In this document: in pieces, positions 6,886-13,123 of the stretch | Position numbering within the stretch: the first letter of the stretch is position 1 | Layout: each line of letters opens with the position of its first letter | NCBI GenBank assembly: GCA_024653345.1 | Contig: JANLFV010000008.1 | Span: 1-24,637, forward strand | Origin: Candidatus Acetothermia bacterium | GTDB lineage: Bacteria; Bipolaricaulota; Bipolaricaulia; RBG-16-55-9; JANLFV01 | Length of the DNA stretch: 24,637 nucleotides | Reading direction: 5' to 3' | Made by a program: the position numbers and the translations under genes | Notes under the pieces: generated by a model | What the model was told of the DNA's origin: nothing | The model's database searches: none | What the model saw: the letters and a program-made list of their open reading frames with translations, nothing else

Positions 6886-8142
6886 CTAACCCTTGAGCCT
6901 CCTCGTCTTCTCCCAGCTCTTCGCCAGCAGCTGGGCTATCTGCCAAGTCTCCTCCCGCCCGTCCCGGCGGACGATCACCCGGTCCATGCAGGCGATGCAG
7001 GGGTCGATGCAGGCTATAATTATGGGTATATCGGCGATCTGGGCCCCCTGGAACATCGGGCGGTAGCTCATCAGATTCGAGTAGGTCGGGCACTTCACCT
7101 TCCACAGGATCGGGATCTCGCTGTCCCTCTGGAAGCGGATGTAGTGGAAGAGCTCCCCACGCGGGGCCTCGTGCCTCCCGATCCCCTCGCCCTCCCTTTT
7201 CTTGATCTGGACCAAGAGCTCGGTCATCTCCTCCTTGGTGGCGCGGCCGATCTCGCCCTCGGGCATCTTCTCTAAGGCCTGCTCGATCAGCCCGATCGAC
7301 TGCTCGACCTCGAGCAAGCGGACGATGATCTTGTCGTAGACATCGCCGTGGACCTCGGGCCGGAAGAGGTCCGGGGTGATCGGCTCAAGCTCGAGTGCGG
7401 GATAGGCGAGGTAGGGCTGGTCGACCCGGATGTCCTTCTTGACGCCCGAGGCCCGCGCCGTCGGCCCGACGGCCATCAGCTCCAGGGCATCCTTGTAGCT
7501 CAAGACCCCGACATCGCGGGTCCGAAGCTCGATCGTCGGGTCATGGAGGAAGGCGTCGACGAGCATCTCCAGAAGGTCTTTGTAATACCTGAGGGCCTGG
7601 CGGACGAGCGGCTCCTGCTCTCTAGTGATGTCCCGGCGGACGCCCCCAATCGTGACTAAGGCATAATTGACGCGGTTCCCGGTGAGCAGCTCGAGGATGT
7701 CCATCACCTGCTCCCGGACCCGCCAGGTAAGGTGTAATAAAGTATCGAACCCCAGCTCGTGGGCCGCGACCCCGGCCCAGAGGATGTGGGAATGGATCCG
7801 CTCGAGCTCGGCGATGATCACCCTGATGTATTCCGCCCTCGGGGGGACGGCGATCCCGAGGGCGTTCTCCACGGCCCTCGAGAAGGTGATCAGGTGGGAG
7901 ACCGAGCAGATCCCACAGAGCCTCTCGGCGAGATACAAGGTCTGGAGGGGATTCCGCTTCATCCCCAGGACCTCGAGCCCGCGGTGGTTCCAGCCCGGCT
8001 TGATCTCGACATCCACGACGCGCTCGCCCTCGAGGTCAAAGCTGAACTGGAGTGGCTCCTTGAGCGAAGGGTGCGTCGGGCCGATCGGGATGGTGTAGTA
8101 AGTCCGCTGGAGGCGCGCCTCCTCTTCTGTCATTCTAGCCAT
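6886..8142 (-). CDS. mbhL: [NiFe] hydrogenase large subunit, group 4 (MbhL/NuoD family)
   Basis: This 418-residue protein is of the NuoD/hydrogenase large-subunit family. It keeps both Ni-ligand pairs: C76 and C79 in RLCGICSVSH, and C382 and C385 in DPCIAC near the C-terminus. NuoD of complex I lacks these cysteines and Mbx/Mbs-type complexes lack part of them, so this should be a working [NiFe] hydrogenase. The tail after the second pair is 33 residues. Some hydrogenases need C-terminal cleavage, and I see no protease or hyp genes here. The start overlaps mbhK by 13 bases. A second ATG at 8133 would give the common ATGA overlap and cannot be excluded. Confidence 0.93.
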   Translation of the reverse strand: MARMTEEEARLQRTYYTIPIGPTHPSLKEPLQFSFDLEGERVVDVEIKPGWNHRGLEVLGMKRNPLQTLYLAERLCGICSVSHLITFSRAVENALGIAVPPRAEYIRVIIAELERIHSHILWAGVAAHELGFDTLLHLTWRVREQVMDILELLTGNRVNYALVTIGGVRRDITREQEPLVRQALRYYKDLLEMLVDAFLHDPTIELRTRDVGVLSYKDALELMAVGPTARASGVKKDIRVDQPYLAYPALELEPITPDLFRPEVHGDVYDKIIVRLLEVEQSIGLIEQALEKMPEGEIGRATKEEMTELLVQIKKREGEGIGRHEAPRGELFHYIRFQRDSEIPILWKVKCPTYSNLMSYRPMFQGAQIADIPIIIACIDPCIACMDRVIVRRDGREETWQIAQLLAKSWEKTRRLKG

Positions 8143-8624
8143 GTCCCTTTCACCCCGGCCGCGTCCTTCCGCCAGGGGTGTCCCTCCATATCATAGGGCA
8201 GGAAGATGTTCCTGGAGTCGGGAATCCCCTCAAACTCGACCCCCAAGAATTCGATCTTCTCCCGCTCGGCCGTGAGGGCCCCGGGGATGAGGTCGCAGAT
8301 CGAGCGGACCTTCGGGTCGGCCTTCGGGACGGTGAACCGGAAGTTGACCGACTGCTCACCCCGCCGCTGGCCGTAGCCGATCGAGAAGTGGTAGCAAAGC
8401 TCGAGCTCCCCCCCTAGGTCCCGCCCGGAGATCGTGGCGAGATGGGGGAACTGGAAGGTGATCAAGTGGGCGACAGCCTCGTGGAGGATCTCGCGGTCGA
8501 TCTCGAACCAGATGACGGGGTAGGAGTAGATCCCCAGGTTCGAGCGGATCTCATCTATCCGGGTGGCGCGGATCCGCGGGCCAAACCTGGCCTGGAAGGA
8601 CTCCGCCAATCCGTTCGGCTCCAT
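8130..8624 (-). CDS. mbhK: Membrane-bound hydrogenase subunit K (NuoC family)
   Basis: This 164-residue protein is of the NuoC 30-kDa family. It has an N-terminal alpha/beta part, then YHFSIGYGQRRGEQSVNFRFTV-type strands and the C-terminal DMEGHPWRKD motif (about 143-152), equivalent to the D.EGHP.R.D signature of NuoC. It is a structural partner of the large subunit at the cytoplasmic face. It is the first gene of the minus-strand arm, with AGGA seven bases before the ATG. It is divergent from the Mrp-type arm, with 120 bases between the two starts. Confidence 0.9.
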   Translation of the reverse strand: MEPNGLAESFQARFGPRIRATRIDEIRSNLGIYSYPVIWFEIDREILHEAVAHLITFQFPHLATISGRDLGGELELCYHFSIGYGQRRGEQSVNFRFTVPKADPKVRSICDLIPGALTAEREKIEFLGVEFEGIPDSRNIFLPYDMEGHPWRKDAAGVKGTWLE

Positions 8625-8660
8625 GATTCAATCCTGACTCTAGCCACGGCCGGGTCGAGC

Positions 8661-8730
8661 TGCCCATGAGCTCGATCATCGTCGGACTTGAGCTCGGTCA
8701 TAGACACCTCACTTTTGAGAGGGCTATTCT
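8661..8730. promoter_or_regulatory. Divergent promoter region of the hydrogenase locus with a 13-base direct repeat
   Basis: Two near-identical 13-mers, TGAGCTCGATCAT (8667-8679) and TGAGCTCGGTCAT (8689-8701), lie 22 bases apart, about two helical turns. A possible plus-strand promoter follows: TAGACA (8701-8706), 18 bases, TATTCT (8725-8730). A weaker minus-strand one is TGGGCA (8666-8661), 18 bases, TAGAGT (8642-8637). The repeats therefore abut both candidate -35 boxes, as expected for sites of a regulator controlling both arms. Confidence 0.4.
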
Positions 8731-8744
8731 CGTCGGAGGCTGTG

Positions 8745-9254
8745 ATGCTGAGATCGCTGACCACAGGGCTAGGGGCTCTTGTCATCTACCTAATCCTGAC
8801 GATGGAGTCGGGCTCGCTCGGCCTCTGGAGCCTCGAGGAGCTCATTGTCGGGGCAGTCCTCGCCCTCGGGGTCGGGCTCATCGCCGGGAGGGTCCTGGGG
8901 AAGGGCGAGGCCGATTACAAGAAGCTCTTGAACCCCCGCCGCTGGGCGCTCTTCCTGGTCTACCTCGTGGGGCCTTTCTTCTTCGCCATGTTCCGGGCGA
9001 ACCTCGATGTCGCCTACCGGGTGATCACCGGGAGGATCAAGCCCGGGATCATCAAGATCAGCCCGGGCCTGAAAAGCGACCTGGCCGCCAGCCTCCTCGG
9101 GAACTCGATCACCCTCACCCCGGGGACCTTGACTGTCGATATCGATAAAGAGAACAACTTCTACATCCACTGGATCAATGTCCGGAACCCGCAGCCCTCC
9201 CCGGAGGAGGTCTGCGGAAGGTTCCCCCGCTGGGCGAGGAGGATTGCCGAATAA
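8745..9254 (+). CDS. mnhE: Na+/H+ antiporter subunit E (MnhE/MrpE; MbhA equivalent)
   Basis: This 169-residue membrane protein has two to three N-terminal hydrophobic segments, then the MrpE core (NLDVAYRVITGRIKPGIIKI, then SDLAASLLGNSITLTPGTLTVDI), which is diagnostic for the family. I chose the ATG at 8745 because GGAGG lies five bases before it and the product then begins at the first membrane helix as in homologues. The frame stays open to a TTG at 8688, which lacks such a site. MrpE is a small structural subunit of the Mrp antiporter and corresponds to MbhA in archaeal Mbh hydrogenases. It opens the plus-strand operon. Confidence 0.88.
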   Translation: MLRSLTTGLGALVIYLILTMESGSLGLWSLEELIVGAVLALGVGLIAGRVLGKGEADYKKLLNPRRWALFLVYLVGPFFFAMFRANLDVAYRVITGRIKPGIIKISPGLKSDLAASLLGNSITLTPGTLTVDIDKENNFYIHWINVRNPQPSPEEVCGRFPRWARRIAE

Positions 9255-9258
9255 TAAG

Positions 9259-9516
9259 ATGAGCGCCTTCGCGATCGCCGCGATCTTCTTGGGGTTCTAC
9301 ATGCTCTTCTGCCTCATCCGGGTCGCCGCCGGGCCGACGGTCCCCGACCGGGTGGTCGGGGTCGATACGATCAACACCCTCGTCGTGGCCCTGATGGTCC
9401 TGCTCGGGACATTCTACAAAGAGGTCATCTTCATCGATGTGGCGATCGTCTACGCCCTCCTCTCTTATATCGCCACTCTCTATATCGCCAAGTATCTGGA
9501 GGGCTCGCCATGGTGA
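9259..9516 (+). CDS. mnhF: Na+/H+ antiporter subunit F (MnhF/MrpF; MbhB equivalent)
   Basis: This 85-residue protein has three membrane helices. It carries the family motif CLIRVAAGPTVPDRVVGVDTINT (about 15-37) and the final FIDVAIVYALLSYIATLYIAKYL helix. The start at 9259 lies four bases after mnhE. The frame is open further back, but that sequence lies inside mnhE in another frame and is not MrpF-like. GAGGA lies about 16 bases upstream, a poor spacing, so translation is probably coupled to mnhE. It overlaps mnhG by seven bases. Confidence 0.88.
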   Translation: MSAFAIAAIFLGFYMLFCLIRVAAGPTVPDRVVGVDTINTLVVALMVLLGTFYKEVIFIDVAIVYALLSYIATLYIAKYLEGSPW

Positions 9517-9869
9517 TCTTCATCTATGTCCTTTTAGGGATCGGGGTCCTCTTCAACGGGCTCGGCTCGTTCGCCCTCCTCCGCTTCCCCGATGTCTTCA
9601 CCCGCTTGCATGGGGCCACGAAGTGCACCACCTTCGGCTCGATCTTCACGATTCTCGCGACCGTGGCTTATGGCTTCTGGGGTGTTGCAAGGGGCATCCA
9701 AGGCGACCTGACCCTGGCGATCCATGCCCTCCTCGCGTTGATCGCCCTGCTCTTGACCAACCCCACGGGGGCCCATGCGATCGCCCGTGGGGCAAGGCGG
9801 AGCGGGGTCCTCCCCAAGCGGGCGGTCGTGGACGCCTACGAGGGCTATAAGTTCGAGGAGGAGGAATAA
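9510..9869 (+). CDS. mnhG: Na+/H+ antiporter subunit G (MnhG/MrpG; MbhC equivalent)
   Basis: This 119-residue protein has three hydrophobic segments and the MrpG motif FALLRFPDVFTRLHGATKCTT (about 21-41), followed by the AIHALLALIALLLTNPTGAHAIARGA helix and tail. The C-terminal extension is hydrophilic and acidic (YEGYKFEEEE). It is part of the ion-translocating module with MnhE and MnhF. Its ATG lies inside the end of mnhF, and the next gene starts one base after its stop. Confidence 0.9.
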   Translation: MVIFIYVLLGIGVLFNGLGSFALLRFPDVFTRLHGATKCTTFGSIFTILATVAYGFWGVARGIQGDLTLAIHALLALIALLLTNPTGAHAIARGARRSGVLPKRAVVDAYEGYKFEEEE

Positions 9870-9870
9870 G

Positions 9871-10122
9871 ATGATGGACGCGGTCGTCCAGGTGGTCCTT
9901 CTGGTGGTGATCTTGGGCGCGGGCTTCCTCGCGATCAGGTTCAAGGACCTCCTCTCCTCGGTCGTGGCCCTGGCGGCGGTGAGCCTGGCCTTATCACTCG
10001 AGTTCTATGTCCTCCAGGCCCCGGATGTGGCGATCGCCGAGGCCGGGATCGGGGCGGGGCTGACCACGGCCGTCTTCGTCCTGGCCCTCCGCAAGACGCG
10101 GCGGAAGGAGGAGGAACGTTAA
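9871..10122 (+). CDS. mbhD: MbhD-like membrane subunit (DUF4040 / N-terminal MrpB-like)
   Basis: This 83-residue protein has three hydrophobic segments. The motif [26 protein letters not shown]-type sequence (about 42-68) is shared by MbhD, by the C-terminal part of MrpA and by related hydrogenase subunits. I chose the ATG at 9871 because a purine-rich GAGGAGGAGGAA run precedes it; the longer frame upstream lies inside mnhG. In Mbh-type complexes MbhD and MbhE together replace the C-terminal end of MrpA and help form the ion path. Confidence 0.87.
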   Translation: MMDAVVQVVLLVVILGAGFLAIRFKDLLSSVVALAAVSLALSLEFYVLQAPDVAIAEAGIGAGLTTAVFVLALRKTRRKEEER

Positions 10123-10123
10123 G

Positions 10124-10396
10124 ATGAGGATCGTCGGGTTCGTGGCCTTCCTGGTGGTCGCGGCCTTCCTCTTGGTCGTGCCGGCGGCGATGCGCCCCTT
10201 CGGCGAGCCCCGGCTCTGGGAGATGGACCGCTACTTCCTCGACCACGCCCAGGAGGAGCTGGCGGCGAACAATGTCTGCACGGCCATCGTCTTCGACTAC
10301 AGGGGCTACGACACCCTGGGGGAGGCGACCGTGCTCTTCACCGCCGTCGTGGCCGTGGCCGCGGTCCTGCGAAAGCTCAAGGAGGGCGAGGCCTAG
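10124..10396 (+). CDS. mbhE: MbhE-like membrane subunit
   Basis: This 90-residue protein has an N-terminal membrane helix, a middle soluble stretch and a C-terminal helix. The sequence [30 protein letters not shown] (about 50-79) is the hallmark of MbhE and of the matching end of MrpA, including the DYRGYDT..E motif with the acidic residue in the last helix. It starts one base after mbhD and ends directly against mnhB, so the whole set is one tight transcription unit. Confidence 0.88.
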   Translation: MRIVGFVAFLVVAAFLLVVPAAMRPFGEPRLWEMDRYFLDHAQEELAANNVCTAIVFDYRGYDTLGEATVLFTAVVAVAAVLRKLKEGEA

Positions 10397-10846
10397 ATGT
10401 CCAAGCTCGTCCGGACGATCGGCTGGCTCCTCTATGCTCCGATCCTGATCTTCGGGTTCTATGTGATCATGCACGGCCACCTCACCCCTGGCGGGGGCTT
10501 CCAGGGCGGGGCGGTCGTGGCGAGCGGATTTGCTTTGCTGATCGTGGCCTACGGGGCCAAGGGGGCGGGGCTGAAGGAGCGGCTCCTCTCGGTCGTCGAG
10601 AGCGGTGGGGCCCTCATCTTCGTCGGGCTGGCCTTCCTCGGGTTGGGCGCGACCTTCTTTTACAACTTCCTCGCCGCCGGCGGCGGGGTGGTCTTCAATG
10701 AGCTCGTCCCTCCCGGGCCGAATCCCGGGGACCTGAACACCGCCGGGACGCTCCCGCTGATGAACTGGGCCGTCGGGCTGAAGGTCCTGGCCGGGCTGGG
10801 GAGCATCGTCCTGCTGTTGGCCCTCTTCCCCAGCGAGGAGGAGTGA
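10397..10846 (+). CDS. mnhB: Na+/H+ antiporter subunit B (MnhB/MrpB; MbhF equivalent)
   Basis: This 149-residue protein has four membrane helices and the MrpB motif GFYVIMHGHLTPGGGFQGGAVVASG (about 20-44). A loop rich in Gly and Pro follows, then a final helix with NWAVGLKVLAGLGSIVLLL. It is a core ion-path subunit of Mrp antiporters and Mbh hydrogenases. It begins immediately at the end of mbhE (stop TAG, then ATG), with GGAGGGCGAGG as a possible ribosome site inside mbhE. Confidence 0.92.
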   Translation: MSKLVRTIGWLLYAPILIFGFYVIMHGHLTPGGGFQGGAVVASGFALLIVAYGAKGAGLKERLLSVVESGGALIFVGLAFLGLGATFFYNFLAAGGGVVFNELVPPGPNPGDLNTAGTLPLMNWAVGLKVLAGLGSIVLLLALFPSEEE

Positions 10847-10852
10847 AGTGAG

Positions 10853-11203
10853 ATGATCGCGAACTTCCCCTATGTTACAGCTATCCTGCTGATGATCTTC
10901 GGGCTCTATGCGGCCCTCTTCCGGAGGAACTTGATAAAGATCGCGATCGGGATCACATTGATGGAGAGCGGGGTCAACCTCTTCTTGGTCAGCCTCGGCT
11001 ATCGGCGCGGCGGGATCGCGCCGATCTATACCCTCGCCCCGGAGGCCGCCGAGAGGATGGTCCTCCCCACGCCCCAGGCCCTCACCCTTACCAGCATCGT
11101 CATTGGGCTGGCGACGACGGCGGTCTTGCTGGCGCTCATCGTGGTCATCTACCGCCATTACGGAACCCTGGACGCGGACAAGGTCAATAAGCTGAGAGGA
11201 TGA
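10853..11203 (+). CDS. mnhC: Na+/H+ antiporter subunit C (MnhC/MrpC/NuoK family; MbhG equivalent)
   Basis: This 116-residue protein has three membrane helices and the NuoK/MrpC signature: GLYAALFRRNLIKIAIGITLMESGVNLFLV (about 17-46), with the membrane Glu in LMESGVNL, then the C-terminal PTPQALTLTSIVIGLATTAVLLALIV helix. This is the small partner that sits beside the large antiporter subunit D. GAGGAGTGAAGTGAG precedes the ATG. Confidence 0.93.
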   Translation: MIANFPYVTAILLMIFGLYAALFRRNLIKIAIGITLMESGVNLFLVSLGYRRGGIAPIYTLAPEAAERMVLPTPQALTLTSIVIGLATTAVLLALIVVIYRHYGTLDADKVNKLRG

Positions 11204-11210
11204 GCTCGCG

Positions 11211-12782
11211 ATGGACATCTTAGCCCATGTGCCGATCCTGGTCGTGGGGATCCCGCTTTTGGGGGCCTTCGCCACGCCGCTGATCGCCCGGGCCGGGGCC
11301 AGGGCCCGGAACTGGTTCGCTATCTTCATCCTGCTCCTCACGACTGCCCTGGCGATCGCGCTGGCCGTCTCGGTCTTCCAGGCCGGCCCGCGGGTCTATG
11401 TCCTCGGGGGGCAGAGCTTCGGGTTCACCCTTCCCTCGGGCTACTTCTTCCCGATCCGGATCATCCTCGAGGCCGACGGCCTGAGCGCCTTCTTTGTCCT
11501 CATCATCGCCGTCACCACCCTGCTCGGGGCAATCTACTCCACGGCCTTCATGCGGGCCCACTCCGGGCTGGAGAAATACTATGCCCTCCTCCTGCTCCTC
11601 GCCGCCGGGATGTTCGGGATGGTCGTAACTGGTGATGCCTTCAACTTCTTCGTCTTCCTCGAGATCACCTCGATCGCCGCCACGGGGCTGGTAGCCTTCC
11701 GGACCGGGCGGGCCGAGTCGGGCGAGGCGGCCTTCAAGATGATGGTCCTCTACAACATCGGCGGGCTCCTCGTCCTCTTGGCCGTAGCCATCCTCTACGG
11801 CCAGTATGGGGCCCTCAACTTCGCCTATCTCGCCAAGCTCATCGAGTATTCCCTGCTCGATGTGGTGGCCCTGGCCCTCTTCGTCCTCGCACTGGCGCTG
11901 AAGGCCGGGGCCGTCCCGATGCACATGTGGGTCCCCGACGCCTATCCCGCCGCCCCAGCGCCGGTCACCATGGTCATGGTCGCGAACACCCAGATCGGCC
12001 TCTACGGCTTATATCGGATCTGCTTCTCACTCTATGGGCTGAAGCTCACCCCCGCCCTGGTCGGCTGGATCGTGATCATCCTCGGGATATTGTCGATCTT
12101 CATCGGGGTCTCGATGGCCGTGATCCAGCGCGACCTCAAGCGGCTGATCGCCTATTCGGGGATCGCCCAAATCGGGTATATGCTCCTCGGGGTGGGCGTG
12201 GGCCTGGCGGTCCTGGGGACCCCGGCCTTAGACTCCTACGGCCTGATGGCGATGAAGGGCGGGATCTTCCACATCGTCAACCATGCATTATACGAGGGGC
12301 TGCTATTCCTGGCTGCGGGGGCGGTCTCCTACCGGGCGGGGACAAGGAACTTGGACCAGCTCGGCGGCCTGGCTCATAATATGCGCTGGACCGCGTTCTT
12401 CTTCATCATCGGCGGGGCAGCGATCGCCGGCCTCCCGCCGTTCAATGGCTTTGCGAGTAAGCTGATCATCTACGAATCAGTCTTCAAGTTCAACCCGATC
12501 TTGGCTGTGATCGCGCTCCTCGCCTCGATTATCACTCTGGCCATCTATGCCCGGGCCTTCCAGAGCGTTTTCGTCGGGCCGAAGCTCCCCGCTTACAAGG
12601 ATGTCCGGGAGGCCCCGCCGAGCATGATGTTCGCCATGGCGATCTTAGCCGCCCTCGTTGTCCTCTTCGGCCTCTTCCCCGACCTGGTGGTAAGATATCT
12701 TGTCAGCCCCGCGGCCCAGGCGCTGGTGAACCGGGCCCAGTATATCGAGGCGATCCTGGGGGCTGGGCTGGGGGTGAGGTAG
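11211..12782 (+). CDS. mnhD: Na+/H+ antiporter subunit D (MnhD/MrpD, NuoL/M/N family; MbhH equivalent)
   Basis: This 523-residue protein has about 14 membrane helices and is the main ion-pumping subunit. It keeps the family's charged residues: Glu151 in the fifth-helix motif FVFLEITSIAATG, Lys231 in the ALKAGAVPMHMWVPDAYP motif with His238, and a further Lys in RDLKRLIAYSGIAQIGYML (about residue 310). These form the proton or sodium path along the middle of the membrane. Length and motif order are normal. Only one such large subunit is in the operon, as in Mbh (one MbhH) rather than Mbx (two). Confidence 0.95.
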   Translation: MDILAHVPILVVGIPLLGAFATPLIARAGARARNWFAIFILLLTTALAIALAVSVFQAGPRVYVLGGQSFGFTLPSGYFFPIRIILEADGLSAFFVLIIAVTTLLGAIYSTAFMRAHSGLEKYYALLLLLAAGMFGMVVTGDAFNFFVFLEITSIAATGLVAFRTGRAESGEAAFKMMVLYNIGGLLVLLAVAILYGQYGALNFAYLAKLIEYSLLDVVALALFVLALALKAGAVPMHMWVPDAYPAAPAPVTMVMVANTQIGLYGLYRICFSLYGLKLTPALVGWIVIILGILSIFIGVSMAVIQRDLKRLIAYSGIAQIGYMLLGVGVGLAVLGTPALDSYGLMAMKGGIFHIVNHALYEGLLFLAAGAVSYRAGTRNLDQLGGLAHNMRWTAFFFIIGGAAIAGLPPFNGFASKLIIYESVFKFNPILAVIALLASIITLAIYARAFQSVFVGPKLPAYKDVREAPPSMMFAMAILAALVVLFGLFPDLVVRYLVSPAAQALVNRAQYIEAILGAGLGVR

Positions 12783-12787
12783 ATAGA

Positions 12788-13123
12788 ATGGAAGTGCTGA
12801 AGACCGGCTCGGGCTTCTGGAGCGCGCTCATCTGGGTGGCCATCGCCTTAGGGGCATTCCTGATCATCTGGCTCTTCTCGAGGGCCTTCGAGAGAGGCTA
12901 CAAGCGGGGGACGGACCAGGCCGACCCCTTCCTCTCGGGGAACCCACCTTCCCCAGGCCAGCGGGTGACGGCCTCGGACATCTACTGGGGGTTCGTCGAG
13001 GCCCTCAAGGGGTATTATCGGCCATTGGTGCGGGCCCATAGCGGGGTGGTGAACGACTATCTCGCCTGGGCGATCCTCGTCGGGGCGATCGTCTTCGTCC
13101 TCCTGGGAGGATTCATGCGATGA
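12788..13123 (+). CDS. mbhI: MbhI-like membrane subunit
   Basis: This 111-residue protein has a membrane helix near each end (about 12-32 and 88-108). A hydrophilic middle between them contains PPSPGQRVTASDIYWGFVEALKGYYRPLVRAHSG-type sequence. This plan and the place between subunits D and J match MbhI. MbhI ties the antiporter arm to the hydrogenase arm and resembles the lateral-helix tail of NuoL. Sequence similarity in this family is low, so context carries much of the call. The end overlaps the next gene by the four bases ATGA. Confidence 0.75.
   Translation: MEVLKTGSGFWSALIWVAIALGAFLIIWLFSRAFERGYKRGTDQADPFLSGNPPSPGQRVTASDIYWGFVEALKGYYRPLVRAHSGVVNDYLAWAILVGAIVFVLLGGFMR

Noticed and set aside
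7015-7020. TATAAT inside mbhL
   Set aside because: It is within a coding region, with no suitable downstream start on the plus strand; chance occurrence.
6886-8142. Reading the locus as respiratory complex I (NuoB, C, D, H, I)
   Set aside because: The large subunit keeps both Ni-ligand CxxC pairs, NuoE/F/G/J/K/L/M/N genes are absent as such, and a full Mrp/MbhD/E/I set is present. This fits a group 4 hydrogenase.
8688-8744. An N-terminal extension of mnhE from a TTG at 8688
   Set aside because: No ribosome site precedes it, and it would put the candidate promoter and the direct repeat inside the gene. The ATG at 8745 has GGAGG at ideal spacing.
9941-11341. A 466-codon antisense frame across the Mrp genes, and similar long antisense frames at 17917-19296, 20815-21984 and 22407-23696
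   Set aside because: All lie opposite well-recognised genes, have low-complexity acidic or basic composition and show no family motif.
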